Of a DNA stretch of 64,000 nt, positions 26,425-36,367 are shown in pieces (the first letter of the stretch is position 1; every line of letters starts with the position of its first letter). This stretch comes from Actinomycetaceae bacterium (lineage in GTDB: Bacteria > Actinomycetota > Actinomycetes > Actinomycetales > Actinomycetaceae), in the NCBI GenBank assembly GCA_028724265.1, contig JAQYDG010000005.1, positions 1-64,000 of the forward strand, read 5' to 3'. A program made the position numbers and the translations under genes. The notes under the pieces were generated by a model. It was given only the letters and a program-made list of their open reading frames with translations, made no database searches and was not told the origin of the DNA.

Positions 26425-26430
26425 TATAAT
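26425..26430 (+). promoter_or_regulatory. Consensus -10 box of gap
   Basis: TATAAT lies 54 bp before the gap start codon in an otherwise GC-rich region. No good -35 box is seen at the right spacing, so an activator or a weak -35 is likely. Confidence 0.5.
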
Positions 26431-26484
26431 TGTTCTTGGAACGGTCAGGTACTGGCCGCCACACGAAAATCGAAGGGATACATA

Positions 26485-27495
26485 ATGACAGTTCGTGTAG
26501 GTATTAATGGTTTTGGTCGCATCGGGCGTGGTTTTCTCCGTGCAGCCCTGACCAATAAGGCCGATATTGAGGTTGTTGCTGTCAACGACTTGACGGATGC
26601 CAAGACGCTTGCCACCCTGCTCGAGTGGGATACGCTGACTGGTCATCTGGAAGGCGTGCGCCTGGATGGTAATGACATCTACTACGCGGCCGACAAGAAG
26701 TTCACCGTTCTGGCGGAACCGGATCCCACGAAGATCAAGTGGGGCGACTACGGCGTGGATATCGTTATTGAATCGACGGGTCGTTTCGTTTCTGGCGAAT
26801 TGGCCAAGCAGCATCTGCAGGGCGGCGCTCGGAAGGTTATCATCTCCGCTCCGGCAAAGGGTGGCACAGATGGCGTACAGAGCATCGTGCTGGGCGTCAA
26901 TGATCAGGATCTGGATCCAGATCATTTTGACGTATTCTCCAACGGTTCCTGCACCACGAACTCGCTCGCACCTGTGGCGAAGGTGCTCAACGATAACTGG
27001 GGTATCGAGAATGGTTTCATGACCACGGTTCATGCGTACACTGGTGATCAGAAGTTGCACGATGCACCGCACCGCGATCTGCGGCGTGCACGTATGGCTG
27101 CTGAGAACATCATCCCAACCTCATCCGGTGCAGCTATTGCTATTGGCTTGGTGATTCCGGAATTGGCCGGTAAGTTGACGGGTGCAGCGCTGCGTGTGCC
27201 GATTCCTGTTGGTTCGATTACTGACTTGACGGTTCAGTTGAAGAAGCCTGCAACTCCAGAAGAAATCAACGCCAAGTTTGCTGAGGTTGCGGATAAGGGC
27301 AATTGGGAAGGCATCCTGGAGTACAGCGAGGCGCCACTGGTCTCCACTGATATCCGCATGAATCCTCACTCCTCGATTTTCGATGCGCCGCTGACGAAGT
27401 CAATTGGCAGCCTTGTGCAAGTGAAGGCATGGTACGACAACGAATGGGGCTTCTCGAACCGTATGGTTGAGTTTGCTGAGCGTATTGCGAAGTGA
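26485..27495 (+). CDS. gap: Glyceraldehyde-3-phosphate dehydrogenase, type I
   Basis: This 336-residue enzyme oxidises glyceraldehyde-3-phosphate to 1,3-bisphosphoglycerate in glycolysis. The NAD-binding GINGFGRIGR is at 7-16, catalytic SCTTN at 155-159 (Cys156), the TVHAYTGDQ histidine region follows, and the C-terminal WYDNEWGFSNRM is intact. The residue before the Ser is Gly (NGSCTTN) where NASCTTN is usual, a mild change. GAAGGGATAC precedes the ATG. A long hairpin terminator follows, so it is monocistronic, apart from pgk and tpi, which are not in this window. Confidence 0.97.
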   Translation: MTVRVGINGFGRIGRGFLRAALTNKADIEVVAVNDLTDAKTLATLLEWDTLTGHLEGVRLDGNDIYYAADKKFTVLAEPDPTKIKWGDYGVDIVIESTGRFVSGELAKQHLQGGARKVIISAPAKGGTDGVQSIVLGVNDQDLDPDHFDVFSNGSCTTNSLAPVAKVLNDNWGIENGFMTTVHAYTGDQKLHDAPHRDLRRARMAAENIIPTSSGAAIAIGLVIPELAGKLTGAALRVPIPVGSITDLTVQLKKPATPEEINAKFAEVADKGNWEGILEYSEAPLVSTDIRMNPHSSIFDAPLTKSIGSLVQVKAWYDNEWGFSNRMVEFAERIAK

Positions 27496-27531
27496 GCTGA
27501 GGGAAAACCTCCGACTGTAGTCTGAATATCT

Positions 27532-27567
27532 GAGGGTGGGCTAGAGCATATGCTTTAGCCCACCCTC
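27532..27567 (+). terminator. Long hairpin terminator after gap
   Basis: A 16-bp stem (27532-27547 with 27552-27567, one G-T wobble) closes a 4-nt loop 37 bp after the gap stop codon. The following bases (GTTCAATT) are only moderately T-rich. Confidence 0.75.
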
Positions 27568-27800
27568 GTTCAATTAATATCTGCGTGCACGTCTTCAGCC
27601 AAACAGCGCTGTGTTGGAAGCTTGCTGTAGGCCGTGCCGATCACATTTGTTTGCCGATTACGTATATTCGTACTCCCTAGACCTCGGTTATAGAGACCTC
27701 GGTGAGAGGACGCACGTGCAAAAATCCTGCTCAAAAAACGCACGCCACTCACGCAGCTTGCTCGTCATGTCGGGTGCGCTCAAAAGCAAGCCACAGGTTA
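27568..27800. other. Intergenic stretch between gap terminator and L,D-transpeptidase
   Basis: No gene supported. AGACCTCGGT occurs twice (27679-27688 and 27694-27703), 15 bases apart. The stretch separates two convergent genes. Confidence 0.4.
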
Positions 27801-29246
27801 TTAACGGTGCGTCACCACGGTAGTGCCGAGTGGTGCCCAGCCATAGAGCCATGCGGCCTCAGCAGGAGGGGTATTGACGCAGCCGTGCGAGCCGTAACGT
27901 TTCGTCGCCCAGGAATGAGCGCTCCACCATGGTGCTCCGTGGATTGCATAGCCACCTTGGAAAAACATCGCGTTCGGTACTCCGGGATCGACGTACTGCG
28001 TACCGTCGAAGTCGGTTCCACGCATCGTCTTCGTTTTGTACTTGCGTTCGATCTGGAACGTTCCTTGAATCGTGGAAAACTTGGGCGGAATACCGGTGAT
28101 CACCTTAATAGGTCCGCGTACACGAGTGGCGCCTTCATAGGCAGACATTTGTGCAGTGGCGAGGTTGACGTCAATCCACTTTTCACCGGCGGCAGCAGGG
28201 TACACGAGCTTTTCTGCACCGTCGGCAATGGTTTTTTCTTTCCACTGTTCTGGCGCTGTGGACGTCACAAATGCAGCGTTTGTCGCTTTCTTGGCTGTGA
28301 TATTCGCGCAAATCTCGTCTACAAGCTGGTCTGTATTCGTTACCGTCACGCCAGGACGCGCTTGTGTTTTGACGAGGGTGACGTCACCGTGGGAGTTGAG
28401 GTAACGTAGACCAACAATGGGGTCAACATTGAGGGGTGTGGAGAGTTTGTTGACGTACTCCTTGACCTTCGCATCTGCCACGCGCGGATGATCAGTACTC
28501 AGATCTACCCACGCGGCTTTATCGTTGGCTGAAGCTTCAACAGTCTTGCTGCCAACACGCAGTGAAACGTTCGGCGCAATCAATTCGTTGGCCGCATTTG
28601 CCTTTGCTTGCAGGGCTTCGACGGTGATTGTTGGCTCAACGGATCCGATCTGGGGTGCCACACGCACATCTGCTTGGGTAGCGAGGACTCGTTCTGCTGC
28701 AGCCTTCAGGGGGGCTGGGATCACGCCATTTCCGTTCTTCCCAGGTTTGACGATGAACGTGCCATTCTGGCTCACGATTGTTGGGTTTACTGGCTTGGTG
28801 GCGGACGGGAGGGCGGAATCAAGACGCGACGTGAAATTCATCAGGGCACGCGGATCTGAGCTCACAGGTACTGCGATGCGGGTGTGCGTAAACGGTGCCG
28901 TCACGAGAGCCCGCAGGCTGCGGCTTTGAGCAACAACAGACCGAGCTAGCTTTCCCGTCTGAACGCTGACGCCTAAATCAGCCATGCGTGCGGGGGTTTC
29001 CTCAATCCCGTTCCCACTGATCACGACGTGTTTAGTTGCCAGGGTATCGTCCAGGGTGTGTGCGATTTCTTGCTCCGTCATTCCCGCAACATTGACCGAG
29101 CCCACCTGCGTATGCGGTAAGGCGCGTTTCCCTACCGCAAAATATCCCACATAGAGTCCAATCGCTGCGATGACGAGACCCGCAACCACACTTACCCCAA
29201 AAACGAGCTTCTTCTTGCCTGCCATATGATTTCCAAAGACGTCCAT
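27801..29246 (-). CDS. L,D-transpeptidase (YkuD) with tandem peptidoglycan-binding-type domains
   Basis: This 481-residue protein has an N-terminal membrane anchor (about residues 13-35), two repeated extracellular modules of the kind found before YkuD domains in actinobacteria, and a C-terminal YkuD domain with AIHGAPW (His436) and YGSHGCVNTPP (Cys456), the catalytic His/Cys signature. It cross-links peptidoglycan by 3-3 bonds or attaches proteins to the wall. AAAGG is 5 nt upstream of the chosen ATG; a start at 29225 (MAGKKKL) with GGAAA is nearly as good. It lies between gap and pfkA but faces gap, so it is not in the glycolytic unit. Confidence 0.9.
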   Translation of the reverse strand: MDVFGNHMAGKKKLVFGVSVVAGLVIAAIGLYVGYFAVGKRALPHTQVGSVNVAGMTEQEIAHTLDDTLATKHVVISGNGIEETPARMADLGVSVQTGKLARSVVAQSRSLRALVTAPFTHTRIAVPVSSDPRALMNFTSRLDSALPSATKPVNPTIVSQNGTFIVKPGKNGNGVIPAPLKAAAERVLATQADVRVAPQIGSVEPTITVEALQAKANAANELIAPNVSLRVGSKTVEASANDKAAWVDLSTDHPRVADAKVKEYVNKLSTPLNVDPIVGLRYLNSHGDVTLVKTQARPGVTVTNTDQLVDEICANITAKKATNAAFVTSTAPEQWKEKTIADGAEKLVYPAAAGEKWIDVNLATAQMSAYEGATRVRGPIKVITGIPPKFSTIQGTFQIERKYKTKTMRGTDFDGTQYVDPGVPNAMFFQGGYAIHGAPWWSAHSWATKRYGSHGCVNTPPAEAAWLYGWAPLGTTVVTHR

Positions 29247-29344
29247 CGATGCCTTTGCACATTGTATCTAGTCAGAAGTCTCCTGGACAAGGATCCACGT
29301 GTGGCGGCTTGCCGCACACACCGTCACTGCCTAGTCACTATGGC

Positions 29345-30466
29345 TTAATCGCCAAGGCCGGTTTCGACCTCTCGTGCGGTGCGAACCCACTCGTGATCGA
29401 CGGGCACAAACTTCGTCTTACCCGCAACCTTTTCAAGTGGAACCAGGGTTGTTTCGGTACCATGGGTCGCTACCATGACTCCGGATTCGCCGTCCGCAAT
29501 CGCGGCAGCGCCCATTGTCCCGAGGCGCGTTGCCAGCAGCCGATCTGCTGCCACGGGAGTTCCTCCGCGTTGTACGTATCCGAGGATCGTCACGCGCGAT
29601 TCTAATCCTGTGGCTGCTTCGAGCTGACGAGCCAACGCAAAGGTGTGTTCGCGCTGAGAGTCTGCAAGAACCTCTTTGTGCCGCTTGGCGGCTTCCTTCG
29701 TTTCGGGAGTATCCGCAGCTTTAATGAGGTCTTCGGCTGCTTTGAGTTTGCGCGCATAGTCGGTATCCATCGCACCCTCAGCGACCGCAATCACTGAGAA
29801 ATGCTTACCTGAAGCTTGCCTCTGGCCGATCTTCGCAGCAATTTTGTCGATAGAGTAGGGGATCTCGGGGATCAAAATGATATCGGCGCCACCAGCGATT
29901 CCAGCGCCGAGCGTCAGCCACCCGGCTTTATGCCCCATAATTTCAACGAGAATAATGCGATGATGCGAGTGTGCCGTAGAATGCAGCCGATCAACCGCTT
30001 CGGTCGCAATTTCAAGCGCGGTAGCAAAACCAAATGAATCATCTGTGCCCCAAATATCGTTGTCGATCGTCTTGGGTAGATGCAGCACATTCATTCCGGC
30101 TTTGGCGAGTTTGAGCGCATTTTTGGCTGTGCCGCCGCCGCCGAGGGTCACGAGAGCATCGAGCTTGTTCTTTTCGTAGACCTTCGCGATATGGGGAACC
30201 ATATCTTTTTCTTCGCCATCGACGACCATTCGATGGACTTTATCGCGTGACGTGCCCAGTATCGTGCCGCCCACTGTGAGGATGCCGGAGAGGGAAGCGG
30301 AGTTCAATTCAATACAGTCATTGTCTGCTAGGCCACGGAATCCATTGTGGAATCCAAAGAGCTTCATATCATATTGTCCGAGTGCAGCGCGTCCAAAACC
30401 ACGTATGGCAGCATTCAGCCCTGGAGCATCTCCGCCGGCGGTGAGAATCCCGATTCGCTTTGTCAC
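29345..30466 (-). CDS. pfkA: 6-phosphofructokinase, group III (Gly/Lys active-site pair)
   Basis: This 373-residue enzyme phosphorylates fructose-6-phosphate. Motifs are [14 protein letters not shown] at the start, [38 protein letters not shown] and [10 protein letters not shown]. The residue equivalent to position 104 (ATP/PPi selection) is Gly, as in ATP enzymes, while 124 is Lys (PKTIDND), as in PPi and group III enzymes. ATP dependence without classical allostery is the likeliest reading. I start at GTG 30466 because GAGGAAAG sits right before it; the frame extends further upstream but without support. Confidence 0.9.
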   Translation of the reverse strand: MTKRIGILTAGGDAPGLNAAIRGFGRAALGQYDMKLFGFHNGFRGLADNDCIELNSASLSGILTVGGTILGTSRDKVHRMVVDGEEKDMVPHIAKVYEKNKLDALVTLGGGGTAKNALKLAKAGMNVLHLPKTIDNDIWGTDDSFGFATALEIATEAVDRLHSTAHSHHRIILVEIMGHKAGWLTLGAGIAGGADIILIPEIPYSIDKIAAKIGQRQASGKHFSVIAVAEGAMDTDYARKLKAAEDLIKAADTPETKEAAKRHKEVLADSQREHTFALARQLEAATGLESRVTILGYVQRGGTPVAADRLLATRLGTMGAAAIADGESGVMVATHGTETTLVPLEKVAGKTKFVPVDHEWVRTAREVETGLGD

Positions 30467-30860
30467 GTCTTTCCTCCTCGTGATGCCTCGTGCGTCCGAC
30501 TCACAGCTTACCGTTTGACTAGCCGCCGTGGTTAGCCGAAGAACGCCAGAGTACTCAGCAAGAGGAAGGGCGGGAGCCATGGAGTGGCATTATTGCGGTG
30601 GCTGAGCGGGCATGATGTGACGTTGCGTAAATCTTGACGTTGAGTGAATCGTCCGCAGTCAGCGCAGTATGTTGCCGGCCTTAAAGTAGCAGAAAAAAGG
30701 TGGATTCCCAGGATCATAACCCTGAAAACCCACCAGTTACTGTGCACGTTATTGTGAATCGTGCACTGCGTGCCACCACGTCATCGCACCACACACGTGG
30801 AGCCATCACATCGCGTGCTCAGCGCAAACCCAATCGCGTGGCAGCGAGAGTGCTGAACGA
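30467..30860. other. Intergenic region upstream of pfkA
   Basis: About 390 bases hold the pfkA promoter region and the terminator of the duplicated helical-protein gene at 30693-30734. No further gene is supported. Confidence 0.5.
30693..30734 (-). terminator. Intrinsic terminator, minus strand
   Basis: A 14-bp stem with wobbles (30699-30712 with 30721-30734) is followed on the minus strand by six T (30698-30693). This is a complete intrinsic terminator, about 125 bp after the stop of the gene at 30861-31292. Confidence 0.85.
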
Positions 30861-31292
30861 TTAATCGAAGATAAATGCCTTCTCGATGATGGAGCGATCC
30901 ATGCCCAGTTCCTTGGCTGCGCGCACAACGAAACCTTCATGGTTGGCGGCCACTGCGTTATCGTATTCTTCCTGGTGAGCAGGGCCTGCCTTATGGAACG
31001 CATCCAGTACTTCTTGCTTGCTCTTGCCGGTTTCGTCAATCAAATCCTGAAGAGCCTTCGGGCGGTCGTCTTTCAGATCGTCAGCGTATTTCGACACGCG
31101 TTCTACCTCAATACCCAGCTCGTCAGCCATCGCCTGGAAGAACTTCTGACGCGCCTCATTGACTGGCTGATCCCCGGCAGCATGCGCCTCAACGCCGGCC
31201 TTGTGGATCGGTGGCACCAACTCATCGGCCGTCTTGCCGGTCAACTTGATCATGTTTGCCAAGAACTTCTCGTGCATTTCCTGTGTCTTCAT
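30861..31292 (-). CDS. Uncharacterised helical protein with internal duplication
   Basis: I do not recognise this 143-residue protein with certainty. It is charged, without signal or membrane segment, and predicted helical. Two halves resemble each other: LANMIKLTGKTADELVPPIHKAG near the N-terminus and LQDLIDETGKSKQEVLDAFHKAG in the middle. Each is followed by a second matching block (FQAMADELGIEVERVSKYA and VVRAAKELGMDRSIIEKAF). The TGK core recalls DUF4287-type small helical domains. AAAGGA precedes the ATG, and an intrinsic terminator follows, so it is an independent, probably well-expressed gene. Confidence 0.75.
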   Translation of the reverse strand: MKTQEMHEKFLANMIKLTGKTADELVPPIHKAGVEAHAAGDQPVNEARQKFFQAMADELGIEVERVSKYADDLKDDRPKALQDLIDETGKSKQEVLDAFHKAGPAHQEEYDNAVAANHEGFVVRAAKELGMDRSIIEKAFIFD

Positions 31293-31463
31293 CTTTGTCC
31301 TTTCCTCAAGGATTCAGTGTGAGGATCTCAGACTAAGATCCGCTTCTTGTCACGCTCTGGAACACCCGCACGTATCCAGGATCTCCCGCACTGCCTGACA
31401 CTATGTACAAGGCTCGATACGCCAAAACTATTCCTGGAATATCGAGCCTTGTTTTCACTTCGC

Positions 31464-32915
<1,452 letters not shown>

Positions 32916-33108
32916 TTATGCTAGCAAACTGTACCTGTGCGGGGAAGATGTATCCACGTAGTGGACACTATCGTGAAGGCGACGAGCACTATCGCTCGCC
33001 GCCTCCTGTGATGTATGTGTCGCCGCATGGTAGTAACGGCCTACTTGCTTCGTAGCTGGTCTAGCAACATAGAGGCTGTACAGCCTCGCTTTCGCGTCAC
33101 CTCACACG

Positions 33109-34407
33109 CTAATCAGCTTGAAGATCACCAAGTTTGCCGCCGTTTTCTACAACGACCTTCTTAGCATTCTGACCGAGCGTACGAATCGACCCGCCCAGAA
33201 TAAATTCCTGAGCCTGGCCAGAGTCTGCCATCACTGCATCCACACCGTCTCCATGAGTAATAATGTCGCCATCTACTGTCATTCGCTTGACGAGGCTACC
33301 CTCTTTGAGGCTATAAGCGGTGGCCGGGAGCTGGACGATAACACCCTTGACCAGGGAGTCCCCGAAACCGCCTTCAGTCACGATATTGCCGGTTACATGG
33401 AGGTTTCCGACCGGTTTGGAGAACTGCATGCCAACTGAGCCGTCGGCGTGTGTGCGAACGTCGGCAAATGTGGCGTCATCAATCGTGCCGTCATACTGGT
33501 TGAATGCGCGAGCCCCAGCCCCGAAGGTTTCGAGGACGTCCTTTGCTTCAAAATGGTGAACCGTACCGAAATTAACGAAACCGACGCCCGACGTACCGTA
33601 GCTGCGCACCGGTGCCTCAGCGATCCACGAATCGACTTCGCCCCATACGTCCAGAACCATATCGTTCACGCCGTATGTTGTGACTGAACCGTGGGAGACG
33701 ATCTGATGGGCATGTGCGCCAGAAAGGATGAAAATTCCTCCGGTAATGCGGTTCGGCTGATTCTGGGGAATCATTCCAGTTGAGTGGATTTCGCCTGTGG
33801 TCATCGAATCAACCTCAACCTTGCCGCCTTCATCGCTAAAACCGGCAACGTAGACGCCTGAACCGATCACAGGAGCCTCCGGACGTCCGGCAGAAATATC
33901 GTCGAGGGTTGCCGTGATCAGTGATGACGGATCGGCGTTAAAGTTGTGAATCGTGAAGGCTCCTTGCTCCACGACAACTCCGTATTTCAGCTGCTGCTCG
34001 GAGTAGGCGCGCGCGTCTGCAGAAACGACGTCTACATGAGAAGCCTTGACTGCGAGTTTTGTGGCTGGTTTATGCATCATCAGCTGGACGATGCCGGAAA
34101 CGCGCAGATTAGAAAGCGTCATCGTTCCGAGGTCGTCCACAGCGCTGACCAAGTATAGTGCACGTGAGCTGGCCTGCGTCTGTATGGCGATGTTTTTTAC
34201 GGTGTTGTTCTTCGTGAGGCCAATGCCGTCGCCGTGAGGGAAGGCCAGAAGTAGCGGATTGCGTCCAACGGCAGTCAGGGTGACACCTTCGGGCAACACC
34301 AATGTAGACGTGAGCGTGACTGACTGTTTGAGCGCAACAGCCTCTCCGGATTGTGCAGCCTTTGCCACGGCTACGATCATGTCTTCTTCGTTTGATACCT
34401 CAAGCAT
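33109..34407 (-). CDS. Uncharacterised repetitive beta-structure (beta-helix-like) protein
   Basis: I cannot name this 432-residue protein. It has no signal peptide or membrane helix. After a first segment resembling pectin-lyase-like proteins (VTLTSTLVLPEGVTLTAVGR, then NTVKNIAI), it consists of short strands separated by Gly/Asp/Asn turns, with recurring patterns such as KLAVKASHVDVVSAD, LHVTGNIVTEGGFGDS and FILGGSIRTLGQNA. A right-handed beta-helix is the likely fold. GGGAGG lies 5 nt before the ATG. A nested inverted repeat sits 46-93 bp upstream. A cytoplasmic scaffold or a non-classically exported protein are options, both inference. Confidence 0.72.
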   Translation of the reverse strand: MLEVSNEEDMIVAVAKAAQSGEAVALKQSVTLTSTLVLPEGVTLTAVGRNPLLLAFPHGDGIGLTKNNTVKNIAIQTQASSRALYLVSAVDDLGTMTLSNLRVSGIVQLMMHKPATKLAVKASHVDVVSADARAYSEQQLKYGVVVEQGAFTIHNFNADPSSLITATLDDISAGRPEAPVIGSGVYVAGFSDEGGKVEVDSMTTGEIHSTGMIPQNQPNRITGGIFILSGAHAHQIVSHGSVTTYGVNDMVLDVWGEVDSWIAEAPVRSYGTSGVGFVNFGTVHHFEAKDVLETFGAGARAFNQYDGTIDDATFADVRTHADGSVGMQFSKPVGNLHVTGNIVTEGGFGDSLVKGVIVQLPATAYSLKEGSLVKRMTVDGDIITHGDGVDAVMADSGQAQEFILGGSIRTLGQNAKKVVVENGGKLGDLQAD

Positions 34408-34873
34408 TGTGGCCTCCCAAAATCCGTGGCTGGCATGTGCGAGCCACCTCGACGGTCTACCTCAAGTACTCGCATGTTCCGAGTAGTTTTCTTTAGACCG
34501 ACTAGGACAACGGCAGTGCACAGCATTTATTCCGCATTTTTTCCACAGGTGTGTACCGCATGTTCCACGATCATTCTGTGGAGGCTATGTACATGAGCGT
34601 GTGGGTGCGTCGTATCAGAATAAACGTGCCAGAATAAAGGGGAAGCCATATCACAGAGAAGTAGATGCTTTGACGTGTATGGCGAGGGATGTGTTCCGCC
34701 TGCGTATGCTCAGGGTCTGCGTATACTTCGGCGGGCATCGCGCTGCGTCGTTATCGTCGCTAGGAACATCTGTGCAGGCACAATGCGAGGACAACCTGTA
34801 GAGGGCGTGGTAACGAGTAGAACAATAAGCAGAACAACCAGTGCATATCGAGTGACGGAACAGAGGGGCAGAG
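34408..34873. other. Non-coding stretch between beta-helix gene and alpha/beta hydrolase
   Basis: About 465 bases between divergent genes. Apart from the nested inverted repeat at 34453-34500 I see no supported feature. Short open frames here lack ribosome binding sites. Confidence 0.45.
34453..34500 (-). promoter_or_regulatory. Nested inverted repeats upstream of the beta-helix gene
   Basis: An outer pair (CGGTCTA 34453-34459, TAGACCG 34494-34500) encloses an inner pair (TACTCG 34467-34472, CGAGTA 34480-34485), with arms of 7 and 8 nt between them. The symmetrical arrangement suggests an operator for two dimers or a structured 5' leader. Function unknown. Confidence 0.5.
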
Positions 34874-35428
34874 ATGGCAACATATCAGGATACGAAAGTT
34901 GAAGACCCGCGAGGGCTGGCGTTATTGGTACCGGGAGTTGCGTACCCGGTTCAGATGCCTCAAATGTATTTTGCGAAGCAGGTTGTGCTCTCGCATCGAT
35001 ACAACGTGAGGGAGATGACGTGGGATACGTCGATGCAGTGGACTCCGCAGGCCGTGCGCGCTGAGGTCGAGAAGGCGCTTGAGGGAAATCCTCTTCCGGT
35101 GTTGATTGTCGGGAAATCGATCGGTTCCCTTGCCTCTCTTCTCGCTGCTGAGGATGGATATCCTGCGATCTGGATGACGCCGGTTGCCGAACGTGACGAC
35201 GTTGTCGATGCCATCGGGCGCAACCCTGCCGCACAGCTCGCAATCGGTGGGACGGAGGATCCTCACTGGAATGCGGAGGCTGCTGCACAGTGGCCGTCCC
35301 ATGTGAGGGTTGTGGAATTCGAGGGTGCTGATCACCCGCTTCTCGTGGCTGGAAACGTGGTGCGGAGTGCACAGATCGTTGCCGAATATACCAAAGCGAT
35401 GGACGAGTGGCTCAGCGCGCTGAAGTAA
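34874..35428 (+). CDS. Small alpha/beta hydrolase-fold protein
   Basis: This 184-residue protein is compact for the fold. It starts with LALLVPGVAYPVQMPQM, has the nucleophile elbow G-K-S-I-G at 80-84 (Ser82), a GGTEDPHW acid region (Asp129) and GADHPLL with the catalytic His154. The lid domain is missing, so it is likely a small esterase or carboxylesterase-type enzyme; the substrate is unknown. AGAGGGGCAGAG precedes the ATG. A strong terminator lies 170 bp downstream, so it is monocistronic. Confidence 0.75.
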   Translation: MATYQDTKVEDPRGLALLVPGVAYPVQMPQMYFAKQVVLSHRYNVREMTWDTSMQWTPQAVRAEVEKALEGNPLPVLIVGKSIGSLASLLAAEDGYPAIWMTPVAERDDVVDAIGRNPAAQLAIGGTEDPHWNAEAAAQWPSHVRVVEFEGADHPLLVAGNVVRSAQIVAEYTKAMDEWLSALK

Positions 35429-35594
35429 GTCGGGCAATGGAGTAGGCCGGGGGAGGAAGGCAAGAAAACTCGGGAGGTAAGAAAACTCGGGCACGCCGTC
35501 AAACGGGGTGAGCAAAAGACTCCCTATATTGTGAGTCACTGTATGCCTTTATTTCGTTGATAAGACGCGCTACCGACGTTGCTTCACTATTGAG

Positions 35595-35640
35595 AATGGC
35601 GGTTTTTCAGGGAATCACCCCTGGAAGTCCGCCATTTTTA
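35595..35640 (+). terminator. Strong intrinsic terminator
   Basis: Outer stem AATGGCGG/CCGCCATT (35595-35602, 35629-35636) continues through wobble pairs into an inner CAGGG/CCCTG stem, and is followed by five T. It separates the alpha/beta hydrolase gene from the PadR operon. Confidence 0.85.
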
Positions 35641-35691
35641 TTTGTGCGACGAGTACATGCCGGCAGCTAAGTGCCCACACTGTTCCATCAG

Positions 35692-35753
35692 TTGCACATG
35701 CTTACAGCAATGGTTATCCTGTAACTATTACCGAGTAATCGTTACTAGGTAAT
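35692..35753 (+). promoter_or_regulatory. padR operon promoter and 27-bp operator palindrome
   Basis: TTGCAC (35692-35697) and TATCCT (35715-35720) have 17 bp between them. Starting 7 bp after the -10 box, ATTACC-g-AGTAA, a 3-bp centre and TTACT-a-GGTAAT (35727-35753) form an almost perfect 27-bp palindrome. PadR proteins bind such long AT-rich dyads (often with ATAC/ATGT-type ends) at their own promoters, so autorepression of this operon is the natural reading. Which ligand lifts it is unknown. Confidence 0.75.
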
Positions 35754-35784
35754 ACGGGCTTATGGGCACAGGAAAGGAGGAAGT

Positions 35785-36366
35785 GTGGCGGTTCGTGATA
35801 TCCTCCTGTGGCTTCTGGACCAGGAAGATGCCTCGGTGTATCAGCTCAAAGCGGCCTTTGAGGAGAAGACGAATCACGTGTGGCCGATGAACATCGGGCA
35901 GGTGTATCAAACTGTTCAGCGTCTTGCACGCGACGGACTGGTGAAAGAAGTGGGCGAGGTCGCGGGCGCTCATCCGTCTGTTGCGTTTTCTATTACCGAT
36001 AAAGGGCGTCATGCTCTGGAAGACTGGCAGGCCACACCGATCCTGCCTGGGCGAACAGATCGGGACGATCTGGTGATGCGTCTGGCCGTGGCTGCAAACA
36101 ATGGGCAGGACGTCACACAGATGGTTCAGGAACAGCGGGTGGCTACCTTCAGTGAGCTGCGTTCCGTCACGCAATACCTTGCACATTTGCCTGAGGAGAA
36201 CCTAACTGCACACTTGTTGGCCGAACGCCAAATCTTTGACCTTGAAGCGCTCGGGCGCTGGCTAGACCATGTGGAAACGATGATTGACGCATATATACAG
36301 CATTCAGCTACGCATGTGACGGCTTCGGAGAATCACAACAACACAACGAACACCACGGAGGCATGA
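35785..36366 (+). CDS. PadR-family transcriptional regulator
   Basis: This 193-residue protein has the PadR winged helix (VYQLKAAFEEKTNHVWPMNIGQVYQTVQRLARDGLV, then a wing with AFSITDKGRHALEDW) and a C-terminal helical dimerisation region (LLAERQIFDLEALGRWLDHVETMIDAYI), typical of the longer PadR subfamily. AGGAGG sits 4 nt before the GTG start. It is the first gene of a three-gene operon with an ABC ATPase and an FtsX-like permease, and the long palindrome downstream of its promoter is the probable autoregulatory site. Confidence 0.9.
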   Translation: MAVRDILLWLLDQEDASVYQLKAAFEEKTNHVWPMNIGQVYQTVQRLARDGLVKEVGEVAGAHPSVAFSITDKGRHALEDWQATPILPGRTDRDDLVMRLAVAANNGQDVTQMVQEQRVATFSELRSVTQYLAHLPEENLTAHLLAERQIFDLEALGRWLDHVETMIDAYIQHSATHVTASENHNNTTNTTEA

Positions 36367-36367
36367 T

